Both the position numbers and the translations under genes were made by a program. Below are positions 1-6,194 of a stretch of 21,986 nucleotides of DNA, in pieces. Source of the stretch: Bacteroidota bacterium (lineage in GTDB: Bacteria; Bacteroidota; Bacteroidia; Flavobacteriales; Weeksellaceae). The stretch is from the NCBI GenBank assembly GCA_023426625.1, contig JAFAAJ010000298.1:1-21986 (forward strand). The letters run 5' to 3'. The notes beneath the pieces are model-generated. The model had not been told where the DNA came from, ran no database searches, and saw only the letters and a list, made by a program, of their open reading frames with translations. Positions within the stretch are counted from its first letter, which is position 1; each line of letters opens with the position of its first letter.

Positions 1-138
1 TACGGAATTTTATGGAATTATATTCACCACAAAACGCATAAAAGTTTTTGTTTTCCAGAACAGAAACGATTACTTTTTATAAAATACTTTAGAGCGTTAA
101 AGCTTCCCATTTTATTATTGAAGTTAGGAATTATTTAA
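1..138 (+). CDS. C-terminal fragment of an unidentified protein (truncated by window edge)
   Basis: Frame 1 on the + strand is open from the first base for 45 codons and stops at TAA 136-138. The peptide begins YGILWNYIHHK and ends KLPILLLKLGII. It is rich in aromatic, basic and leucine/isoleucine residues, which resembles the tail of a membrane-associated enzyme such as a glycosyltransferase, but the family cannot be named from 45 residues. An open frame this long in such AT-rich DNA, running off the window edge and ending just before a strong hairpin, fits the end of a gene convergent with the permease. It could also be chance. Confidence 0.4.
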   Translation, partial: YGILWNYIHHKTHKSFCFPEQKRLLFIKYFRALKLPILLLKLGII

Positions 139-151
139 TTGAATATAAAAA

Positions 152-185
152 AGCCGGGCTTTCAAACAAGTTTGAAAGCCCGGCT
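152..185 (-). terminator. Rho-independent terminator of the APC permease gene
   Basis: A perfect 16-base stem (152-167 with 170-185, arm AGCCGGGCTTTCAAAC) closes on a very tight loop. On the - strand it is followed by a T-rich tract (complement of 142-151). It lies 19 bases past the permease stop. The + strand side lacks a T run, so it serves the - strand gene best. Confidence 0.85.
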
Positions 186-203
186 CTAAATTGATAGTGA
201 TCA

Positions 204-1619
204 TTATTCTTTAATCTCTTTATTTTTATTGATAAAATAGTAAACGGGTAGTCCCAGCAAAACCATAAGGAAACCTGGCCATGTATACTGTTGTTTGTAG
301 ATCAGAAGTAAAACACAGAAACCTGTTCCTATTAATAAATAAATAATGGGAGTAACCGGATATAACCATGTTTTATAGGGTCTTTCCAAGCCGGGCTGTT
401 TGATTCTTAAGTAAATCACTCCAAAAACCGTGATCATATAGAACAGAACAATCACAAAAGAGATCATATCCAAAAGATTCCCATACTGACCGCTTAAACA
501 AAGAATGGAAGCCCAAATCCCCTGCATCCATAAAGCATTTCCGGGAACTTCATTTTTATTGTTGTCAATGGCGGATTTAAAGAACATTCCGTCTTTTGCC
601 ATAGTCTGGAAAACCCTTGCTCCGGCTAAAATCAGTCCGTTATTACATCCAAAAGTAGATACCATCACCAATAAAGCGATGATAATAGTTCCTGCACTTC
701 CGAAAATATTTTGTGAAGCCGCAACTGCTACTCTGTCATTGGCTGCAAATGCAATGGAATCTCTGTCCAAAGCATTCAGGTAAACGTAATTCACTGCAAT
801 ATACAGGATCATAACAGCTGTGGTTCCATAAATCATGGATTTTACCACATTTTTCTTTGGATTATCTATTTCTCCGGAAACAAAAGTCACACTTTCCCAA
901 GCTACAGAACTGAAAACCGAACCTACCATAGCTGCAGCAATTCCTCCTAATAGAGTCATTCCCCCAATAGATTGCCATCCTTCCTTCAGATAATTACCTG
1001 AAAGATCTTTTTTAATATTGTTGAACGCTTCATATCCAAAGCTAAAGTTTTCAGACAGGTGAGAAACATCTACAAGAATAAAGCCTAAAGCAATCAGACC
1101 TATTAATGCTGCGATTTTAGAGCCTGTAAAGATGTTCTGTAGTAGTTTACCGCTTTCTACTCCTCTTGTATTGATATAAGTAAGCAATAAAATAATCGCG
1201 ATAGCTAATATTTGGATCCAGGTGATCTTAAATTCTCCACTTTGGAATAGCGGAGCAGCGTCATTCAACGCAGGAACCAAATACGCCGTAAATTTCCCAA
1301 ACGCCATCGCAACAGCTGCAATTGTCCCCGTCTGAATGACCGTAAAGAGCCCCCATCCGTACAGAAACCCCATTTTTCTTCCAAAGATTTCTTTAAGATA
1401 AGTATACTGTCCTCCTGCTTTTGGAAACAATGCGGAAAGTTCTCCATAGCTGATCGCCGCGGCCACTGTCATGATTCCGGTAATGATCCATACAACAATA
1501 AGCCAGAATCCGGATCCTAAGTCCCGCATCATATCGGCACTTACAATAAAGATCCCGCTACCGATCATAGATCCCATTACAAGCATAATGGCATCCCATA
1601 GTTTTAGTTTTTTTTGCAT
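204..1619 (-). CDS. APC-family amino acid permease
   Basis: A multi-pass inner-membrane transporter of the amino acid/polyamine/organocation superfamily, expected to exchange or import amino acids; the substrate cannot be told from sequence. The ATG-started protein is 471 residues, normal for the family, with about 12 hydrophobic segments. The N-terminal segment carries the family signature GSMIGSGIF (about residues 16-24), the unwound first helix that binds the substrate backbone, and helix 2 ends in the typical SYGELSALFPKAGGQY stretch. A longer frame begins at TTG 1637, but that TTG sits inside a TAnnTTTG promoter box, so ATG 1619 is preferred. It is a single-gene unit between its own promoter and the hairpin at 152-185, and it is divergent from the DUF4920 gene. 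Confidence 0.9.
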   Translation of the reverse strand: MQKKLKLWDAIMLVMGSMIGSGIFIVSADMMRDLGSGFWLIVVWIITGIMTVAAAISYGELSALFPKAGGQYTYLKEIFGRKMGFLYGWGLFTVIQTGTIAAVAMAFGKFTAYLVPALNDAAPLFQSGEFKITWIQILAIAIILLLTYINTRGVESGKLLQNIFTGSKIAALIGLIALGFILVDVSHLSENFSFGYEAFNNIKKDLSGNYLKEGWQSIGGMTLLGGIAAAMVGSVFSSVAWESVTFVSGEIDNPKKNVVKSMIYGTTAVMILYIAVNYVYLNALDRDSIAFAANDRVAVAASQNIFGSAGTIIIALLVMVSTFGCNNGLILAGARVFQTMAKDGMFFKSAIDNNKNEVPGNALWMQGIWASILCLSGQYGNLLDMISFVIVLFYMITVFGVIYLRIKQPGLERPYKTWLYPVTPIIYLLIGTGFCVLLLIYKQQYTWPGFLMVLLGLPVYYFINKNKEIKE

Positions 1620-1634
1620 AGTGATATATATGTT

Positions 1635-1669
1635 CAAATATAAACAAATATGTTTTTCGTTGAAGACAA
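1635..1669 (-). promoter_or_regulatory. Probable promoter of the APC permease gene
   Basis: The - strand reads TATATTTG at 1642-1635, matching the Bacteroidetes -7 consensus TAnnTTTG. A TTG lies at 1669-1667 with a 24-base spacer, slightly longer than ideal. The expected start of transcription is a few bases on, giving a leader of roughly 10 bases to ATG 1619. Confidence 0.5.
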
Positions 1670-1718
1670 TGCGAATATTTTAGAAATAAATATGTTTTTT
1701 ATCAACCTTAAACCGATT

Positions 1719-1746
1719 TTGAATTCAATTTTTATTAGTATTTTTG
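1719..1746 (+). promoter_or_regulatory. Probable promoter of the DUF4920 gene
   Basis: TTG (1719-1721, within TTTTG), a 17-base spacer, then TATTTTTG (1739-1746) fits the Bacteroidetes housekeeping promoter. The final TTG of the -7 box is in frame with the gene and would extend it wrongly; the ATG at 1762 leaves a leader of about 10 bases. Confidence 0.65.
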
Positions 1747-1761
1747 GAAAAAATATTAAAT

Positions 1762-2277
1762 ATGAAATTGAAAGCTATATTATTCGCAGCTACAGTAAGC
1801 GTTTCTACTATTGGATTCGCACAGGAAACAACAGAGAAAAAGTTTTCTCCACCGGCAGGAAATGCTCTTGTTGGAGATACTTATGGAGCAGGTGTTACTC
1901 CTACTGCGGAATCTAAAGCAATTACAGTAAGTAAACTTGCCAAAAAATTAAAGAAAGACAACAAAAAAGTAGAGAATGTTGCTATCAAAGGGAAAGTAAC
2001 AGATGTTTGCGATAAAAAAGGATGTTGGTTAACGATCGAAACTGAAGATAATTCTCAGTTCTTTGTAAAAATGAAAGATTATGCATTCTTCGTTCCTACA
2101 GCTTTAAAAGGTAAAGAAGTGATCTTAGAAGGAAATGCTGAGAAAAAAGTGATTTCTGTAGACGAGCAAAAACACTATGCTGAAGATGCTAAGAAGTCTC
2201 AATCTGAAATTGATGCTATTACAACACCGAAAGAAGAGATCAGATTTTTAGCAAGCGGAATCAAAGTGGTAAAATAA
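1762..2277 (+). CDS. Exported DUF4920-domain protein
   Basis: A 171-residue protein of unknown function resembling the DUF4920 family, small exported proteins common in Bacteroidetes. Residues 1-20 form a signal peptide (MKLKAILFAATVSVSTIGFA, then Q). The mature part has a small beta-rich domain containing C83 and C88 in VCDKKGCWL, then a conserved-looking tail with HYAEDA (from residue 138) and a final EEIRFLASGI segment. The C-x4-C-W pair and the H-Y motif could bind a metal or form a disulfide, but this is inference. The start is set at ATG 1762 because the upstream TTG at 1744 lies in the promoter box. It stands alone, divergent from the permease and convergent with the carboxypeptidase. 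Confidence 0.8.
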   Translation: MKLKAILFAATVSVSTIGFAQETTEKKFSPPAGNALVGDTYGAGVTPTAESKAITVSKLAKKLKKDNKKVENVAIKGKVTDVCDKKGCWLTIETEDNSQFFVKMKDYAFFVPTALKGKEVILEGNAEKKVISVDEQKHYAEDAKKSQSEIDAITTPKEEIRFLASGIKVVK

Positions 2278-2310
2278 ATTCTATTATTATAGGATCATTA
2301 TAAAATTAAA

Positions 2311-2336
2311 AGCGGAACACAATGTTCCGCTTTTTT
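2311..2336. terminator. Shared bidirectional terminator between DUF4920 and M14 genes
   Basis: A 9-base stem, AGCGGAACA (2311-2319) with TGTTCCGCT (2323-2331), loop CAA, followed by six Ts on the + strand and a T-rich stretch on the - strand. It overlaps the stop codon of the carboxypeptidase gene (TAA, complement of 2335-2337), so two convergent genes share it. Confidence 0.85.
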
Positions 2337-3444
2337 AGTCTTCTATGGTAAAATCTACTATGGAATCCAGTTTAGGATATTTTGTTGCCGATACAAATCT
2401 TTTTCCCGTGCAGTCTATTTCCAGCCAGCCCTTTCGGTTTTTCACATCTCCCACCTCCACTACAAACGGAATGAAAGAGATCTCCTCTTTACCCGCCTCC
2501 ATCATTTCCCTGTACTGAACTGCAATATCCAGAATGCATTCATGATCTGTATTGAGTTTGACATTTCTGTAAATTACATCGTAATGAGTTTCCTGGTTTT
2601 CTGGGATATCCAGATAAGTTTCCCAACCAGTAATATCGGAATTCAATTCCCCAATCGCCTTTAAAGCATAATAAAGCGCAATGGTATAATATCGTCTCGT
2701 TTCTTTTCTTGGATAATCGTCTACAGAATGTCCTCCTTCAAATAAAATCGTCGGCATTCCGCTTTTGATGAAATTATCGCCTGTAGAAGTAGGATAGAAC
2801 TCATCGGAATATCTTCCGATCTGATTCGGGATCATTTTTTCCAGGTGTTTATAAACATTGGCAATGACAGCCATACATTTCTTTCTGTTTTCCGTAATGG
2901 CGCGGTCTACGTTTTCAGAGGGCGCCAGAAAGGAGAGTGTAGCCGGATGAATCCCATCTGTTGTGAAGATCGTTCTCTGCTCATGTAAATTCAGGGCATA
3001 ATCATACTTCCTGGAAGCAGCCATCATTTTAAGAAATTTGATCTCAGTACTGGCTTCATTGTGAAAATCCCTGTTCAGATCTATATCTGCAGCATTCAGC
3101 CTGGTCCACCTTTCCGAACCGTCCGGATTTAACATAAAAATAAAATCCAGAGTTATTTTACTGAAAATCTCTTCCTTCATTTCAGGAGCCTTATCCAATG
3201 TCATCAACAGATCCAACATGGCATGAGTAGCGTTGGATTCGTTTCCGTGCATTTGCGACCATGCTAATACATTGATCTTCCCTCTTCCTATAGCCAGTTT
3301 ATAAATCGGTTTATTCAAATATGACTTCCCTATCTCTTCAATAAACTCGCTGAGATTCGTCTGTAGGTAAAAAAATAATTTCTCAGGGGAAATATAGCGA
3401 TTTGGAAAATTAGGATTCGGAATATAGATCTGTTCAAAATTCAT
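2335..3444 (-). CDS. M14-family zinc carboxypeptidase-like protein
   Basis: A 369-residue protein with the M14 metallocarboxypeptidase signature, expected to hydrolyse a peptide or amide bond with one zinc ion. The probable zinc ligands are H66 and E69 in MHGNES and H154 in NLHEQR. The substrate-binding N-R pair is N124-R125 in DIDLNRDF, and the likely catalytic glutamate is E236 in ILFEGGH. All key residues are present. No signal peptide is visible, so it is probably cytoplasmic, unlike secreted digestive carboxypeptidases; a role in peptide or cell-wall fragment recycling is possible but not shown. The C-terminal ~95 residues form a separate beta-rich-looking extension. The frame extends to TTG 3468, but that codon belongs to the TAAATTTG promoter box; ATG 3444 is chosen. 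Confidence 0.85.
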   Translation of the reverse strand: MNFEQIYIPNPNFPNRYISPEKLFFYLQTNLSEFIEEIGKSYLNKPIYKLAIGRGKINVLAWSQMHGNESNATHAMLDLLMTLDKAPEMKEEIFSKITLDFIFMLNPDGSERWTRLNAADIDLNRDFHNEASTEIKFLKMMAASRKYDYALNLHEQRTIFTTDGIHPATLSFLAPSENVDRAITENRKKCMAVIANVYKHLEKMIPNQIGRYSDEFYPTSTGDNFIKSGMPTILFEGGHSVDDYPRKETRRYYTIALYYALKAIGELNSDITGWETYLDIPENQETHYDVIYRNVKLNTDHECILDIAVQYREMMEAGKEEISFIPFVVEVGDVKNRKGWLEIDCTGKRFVSATKYPKLDSIVDFTIED

Positions 3445-3465
3445 TGAGAAATAGTTTACATGAGT

Positions 3466-3497
3466 CAAATTTAGCCATTTTCAGGCATAAAACAAAA
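3466..3497 (-). promoter_or_regulatory. Promoter of the M14 carboxypeptidase gene
   Basis: On the - strand TTTTG (3497-3493) and TAAATTTG (3473-3466) are separated by 19 bases, an almost ideal Bacteroidetes -33/-7 pair. The implied leader to ATG 3444 is about 17 bases. Confidence 0.7.
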
Positions 3498-3734
3498 TTA
3501 ACATTTGTAATATTACTAAACACGGTGAATTGCCAGAATGTCTGTTGATAAAATTGTGGATTAACAATAATTTAATAGATTATATTTAAAAAATTAAAAT
3601 TCAGTTATTTATAAAGCTTATGTAAACTTATTTTTTAATTTTACTTTAAGTGTGTGAATATTGACTTTTCCCCATTTGAGCGTAATTTCGTTAAACATGT
3701 CAGATGTAGAAAAAGCTATGAATTTTCGATATTA

Positions 3735-3746
3735 TACAAATGTAAA
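3735..3746 (-). repeat. Inverted distant copy of the TTTACATTTGTA box
   Basis: TACAAATGTAAA on the + strand is the exact reverse complement of box E at 4245-4256. It lies about 500 bases upstream of the box cluster and is preceded by TATTATACA, a 9-mer that also occurs inside the cluster at 4190-4198, so the similarity extends beyond the box. Confidence 0.6.
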
Positions 3747-3813
3747 TCGAATGATTTTTTGTATTTACAGCTGTTTTTTAAGGGTAAATTTAAGTTGAGG
3801 TAAAACAGCTAAC

Positions 3814-3906
3814 TTAAACAGGAATTGTATCAGCATCAATTGGCTCTATAAAGTTGAAATTCTCCTTGTCTAGGACATTTAGTAAAAACAAATAGCACCC
3901 CTCTTC
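3814..3906 (-). pseudogene. Possible remnant of a gene 3' end (30 codons, no start)
   Basis: Between in-frame stops at 3907-3909 and 3814-3816 the - strand reads 30 codons beginning EEGCYLFLLNVLDKENFNF and ending DADTIPV. The composition is protein-like with no low-complexity bias. There is no ATG, and the neighbouring - strand frame just upstream (LYSLISAYSKKRGAICFY) is open until it overlaps, so a frameshifted relic is conceivable. No family is recognised; chance cannot be excluded. Confidence 0.2.
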
Positions 3907-4177
3907 TTAGAATAAGCACTTATTAAGCTATACAATCAGGCATTTAACCTGTCTCCTACTCTAATGATAAATTACGGCAGGAAATATATCAGAATAAGCC
4001 TTGATAAAGTATTTAACGGAATTTTATGTCCCAAAAACCCGCTATTAATTTATTTACTTCATCCTTTACTTTAAGGAAAAATGATCAGGTTCAAAGCTTA
4101 GGAGTATAATAGTTGTTTGATCAGTATTTTAGCAACGTAATGATAATAAACTATTGATATATAATTAATTAGAACTA

Positions 4178-4256
4178 TTTACTTTTGTATATTATACATA
4201 TTTACATTTGTTTACTTTTGTATTTTGCATTTGTAAACTTTATTTTTACATTTGTA
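4178..4256 (+). repeat. Cluster of five TTTACATTTGTA-like boxes upstream of the HTH gene
   Basis: Five same-strand 12-base boxes: 4178-4189 (TTTACTTTTGTA), 4201-4212 (TTTACATTTGTT), 4211-4222 (TTTACTTTTGTA), 4224-4235 (TTTGCATTTGTA) and 4245-4256 (TTTACATTTGTA). Starts are 23, 10, 13 and 21 bases apart, close to one or two helix turns. An interrupted palindrome TGTATA-T-TATACA (4186-4198) lies between the first two. Each box contains a TAnnTTTG-like core, so they could be promoter elements, operators of the adjacent HTH protein, or both. The unit is too short and spacing too irregular for CRISPR. Confidence 0.65.
4225..4254 (+). promoter_or_regulatory. Probable promoter of the HTH regulator gene
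   Basis: TTG at 4225-4227 (inside TTTTG), a 19-base spacer and TACATTTG at 4247-4254 fit the Bacteroidetes promoter. The two elements lie within the fourth and fifth boxes of the array, so a protein binding those boxes would block RNA polymerase. The implied leader to ATG 4279 is about 20 bases. Confidence 0.55.
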
Positions 4257-4278
4257 ATATAATATAAAACTCCTTTTT

Positions 4279-4806
4279 ATGAGTTTAAATGAGAGAATTT
4301 CCAAAGTTATAGAGTATTCTAATCTTACTCCCTCTGAATTTGCAGACGAAATAGATGTACAACGTTCCTCTATTTCTCACATCACATCCGGAAGGAATAA
4401 GCCATCCTTAGAATTCATTATTAAGATAAAATCACGTTTCCCGGAAATCCTTTGGGACTGGTTGGTGAATGGCGAAGGCGAAATGTTGAAATCTGACGAT
4501 CCAGAACCCATTGAAAAAGAAGCTTCTGAAGAAAAAATAAAACCTACACCACTTCCCGATTTGTTTACCTTAATTGATGATGACAATTTTGGAGTGACAG
4601 AAAATGAAGATCGGTTGCTGAAACAAAGTCTGCGAGAATACGATATACCGCAACAGACTACAGCAAGTGAAAAAATAACCGATTCTCAGCGATTAGAAAA
4701 TAATAACGATCAAATCATCAATCAAATTATTGATAATCAGACTCATAAAATAAAAAGAATTGTCATATTCTTCGAAAACGGAAAATTTGAAAGTTATGAA
4801 CCTTGA
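4279..4806 (+). CDS. XRE-like helix-turn-helix regulator with disordered middle
   Basis: A 175-residue DNA-binding protein. Residues 1-70 form a Cro/cI-type HTH domain: SNLTPSEFADEIDVQRSSISHI supplies the helix-turn-helix, GRNKPSLEFIIKI the following helix, and a WDWLVNGEGEML stretch closes the domain, as in many small Bacteroidetes HTH proteins. Residues 71-155 are acidic, Gln/Asn-rich and probably disordered. The last ~18 residues (KRIVIFFENGKFESYEP) form a short hydrophobic beta-like tail that may mediate oligomer or partner contacts. There is no enzymatic or peptidase domain. The box cluster immediately upstream suggests autoregulation. It has no operon partner; the next gene is convergent. 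Its real target is unknown. Confidence 0.8.
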   Translation: MSLNERISKVIEYSNLTPSEFADEIDVQRSSISHITSGRNKPSLEFIIKIKSRFPEILWDWLVNGEGEMLKSDDPEPIEKEASEEKIKPTPLPDLFTLIDDDNFGVTENEDRLLKQSLREYDIPQQTTASEKITDSQRLENNNDQIINQIIDNQTHKIKRIVIFFENGKFESYEP

Positions 4807-4835
4807 ATTATATGGTCATCATTATTCATAAATAA

Positions 4836-4941
4836 AAAGAGGCTGTCTCAAAAGGTAAATTAATGCTCTGAGAATCTCCTAAATGACAAAAGTTGTCAGA
4901 CAGGAGTCCGAGAGAGGGGGTACTTTTGAGACAGCCTCTTT
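4836..4941. repeat. 106-base palindromic element (MITE/REP-like), probably also a bidirectional terminator
   Basis: Perfect 19-base inverted ends (AAAGAGGCTGTCTCAAAAG at 4836-4854, its complement at 4923-4941) enclose nested smaller dyads: CTCCT/AGGAG and TGACAA-AAG-TTGTCA around 4884-4898. A-rich and T-rich flanks give it terminator character in both directions between two convergent genes. It is more GC-rich inside than the surrounding spacer. TAA or AATA occurs at both edges, a possible but weak target duplication. It encodes nothing. Relationship to a named insertion sequence is not established. Confidence 0.65.
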
Positions 4942-4959
4942 AATATAATTGGAAGTAGA

Positions 4960-6129
4960 CTAACCTCTTTTTCTTCTTTCCAGTTCTTTTTTGATAAGAC
5001 TTAACTCTCTTCCTGTTTGTCCGGCTACAGAAGTGTTTTCCTGAGCTCTTCTCGTTAAATATGGGACAACATCTTTTACGGGTCCATACGGAAGATATTT
5101 AGCTACATTATAGCCTTTTTGAGACAGATAGAAGGTGATATTATCACTCATTCCGTAAAGCTGCCCAAAATAGATGTGTGGATTATTATTTTCAAGACCT
5201 TTCGATCTCATTTTATCCATAACCAATTCCGAAGAGATTTCATTATGAGTTCCGAAGAAAGCGGAAACCTTATCTAGATGATTCATTACAAAATCAATTC
5301 CGGCATTATAGTTTTTATCTGAAGCTTCTTTGGTTGGCTGAATAGGATCCGGATAGCCTTTTTCTGCGGCTCTTTCTCTTTCCTTCTCCATATATGCGCC
5401 ACGCACGATCTTATATCCGATAAAATAATTCTTTTCTCGGGCTCTCTGAAGGTGCTGCTCCATATATTCCAGTCTGCCGGTTCTGTACATCTGGATCGTA
5501 TTCCAGACAATCGCCTTTTCCTGGTTATATTTCTCCATCATTTCCTCACAAAGCTGATCTGCTGCACCCTGCATCCATGTTTCTTCTGCATCTATCATCA
5601 CCTGCTTGTCACTTTCATGGCAAAGCTTACATACTTCATCAAATCTTCTCACGACTCTTTCCCATTCTTCTTTCTGGCTTGAAGTCAGCTCTGCATTATT
5701 TCCAACAGCTTCATACAGATCTATTCTACCGAAAGCTGTAGGCTTGAAAACGATAAAGGGAATAGCCGGATTTCCAACCGAAAATCTGATGATATCTTTA
5801 ATTTCTTTACAAACCGCATCGAAAGTTTCTTCATCTTCTTTTCCTTCAATGGAATAATCGAAAATACTTCCCACTCCTCTTTTGAAGAGCTGCTTTACCA
5901 CTTTCATACTTTCTTCACGGGTTTCTCCCCCGCAAAACTGCTCAAATAAAGTATTTTTTACAATTCCCGTGACGAAAGGAAAGTTATTATGAACCGTAAA
6001 ATTAAGGATTGAAGTTCCAAAACTGGTAAGAGCAGGCTGTTCGATCATTTTGAACATCCAGTACGCTTTCTTTAGCTGTGCATCGGATTTGTCTGCAAAT
6101 GCAACTTTAGTATCGTTAAAAATGGGCAT
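4960..6129 (-). CDS. Proline dehydrogenase (FAD-dependent, monofunctional)
   Basis: Oxidises L-proline to pyrroline-5-carboxylate with FAD, passing electrons to the respiratory chain; the first step of proline catabolism. The 389-residue protein covers the PutA-type TIM barrel. Recognisable blocks are the DAEE segment in the middle, YKIVRGAYMEKERERA (FAD and substrate contacts), GTHNE, GQLYGMSD, and the C-terminal signature YLPYGPVKDVVPYLTRRAQEN, whose R-R-x-x-E-N residues bind the proline carboxylate. It lacks the DNA-binding and P5C dehydrogenase domains of large PutA proteins, so the second step must be encoded elsewhere. The start is the ATG at 6129. It lies 65 bases after the prenyltransferase gene on the same strand and may be partly co-transcribed, but it has a promoter-like box of its own. 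Confidence 0.92.
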   Translation of the reverse strand: MPIFNDTKVAFADKSDAQLKKAYWMFKMIEQPALTSFGTSILNFTVHNNFPFVTGIVKNTLFEQFCGGETREESMKVVKQLFKRGVGSIFDYSIEGKEDEETFDAVCKEIKDIIRFSVGNPAIPFIVFKPTAFGRIDLYEAVGNNAELTSSQKEEWERVVRRFDEVCKLCHESDKQVMIDAEETWMQGAADQLCEEMMEKYNQEKAIVWNTIQMYRTGRLEYMEQHLQRAREKNYFIGYKIVRGAYMEKERERAAEKGYPDPIQPTKEASDKNYNAGIDFVMNHLDKVSAFFGTHNEISSELVMDKMRSKGLENNNPHIYFGQLYGMSDNITFYLSQKGYNVAKYLPYGPVKDVVPYLTRRAQENTSVAGQTGRELSLIKKELERRKRG

Positions 6130-6153
6130 TGCTTTTTATTAAGTTTAGTTTCA

Positions 6154-6161
6154 CAAAGGTA
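6154..6161 (-). promoter_or_regulatory. -7-like box for proline dehydrogenase
   Basis: The - strand reads TACCTTTG, a match to TAnnTTTG, 24 bases ahead of ATG 6129. No TTG is visible at the expected upstream distance, so the promoter is incomplete as read. Confidence 0.35.
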
Positions 6162-6194
6162 ATAATAAACCTCAGTGTTTGGAAAAGATATTTA

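Larger units (their letters stand above)
3474..4177. other. Gene-poor AT-rich interval (about 700 bases before the box array)
   Basis: No frame here looks like an intact gene. It holds the promoter of the M14 gene at its left end, one inverted copy of the 12-base box (3735-3746), a near-copy TTAACATTTGTA at 3498-3509, an imperfect dyad with 9-base arms AGCTGTTTT/AAAACAGCT near 3768-3809, and short open frames: + strand 3697-3801 (34 residues, starting MSDVEKAMNFRYY), + strand 3964-4074 (36 residues) and a - strand frame at 3814-3906. The mixture of short frames suggests decayed DNA rather than a dedicated regulatory region. Confidence 0.5.

Noticed and set aside
1650..1916. 88-codon + strand frame overlapping the start of the DUF4920 gene
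   Set aside because: It crosses the divergent promoters and reads the signal-peptide region of the DUF4920 gene in another frame; composition is not protein-like.
3697..3801. 34-codon + strand frame (MSDVEKAMNFRYY...) as a small gene
   Set aside because: It spans the inverted 12-base box, ends in a Cys/aromatic-rich tail of no clear type, and has no convincing promoter or homologue that I recognise.
4178..4256. CRISPR-like array of short repeats
   Set aside because: Units are only 12 bases, two overlap, spacing is irregular, there are no unique 30-base spacers and no cas genes nearby; promoter/operator boxes fit better.
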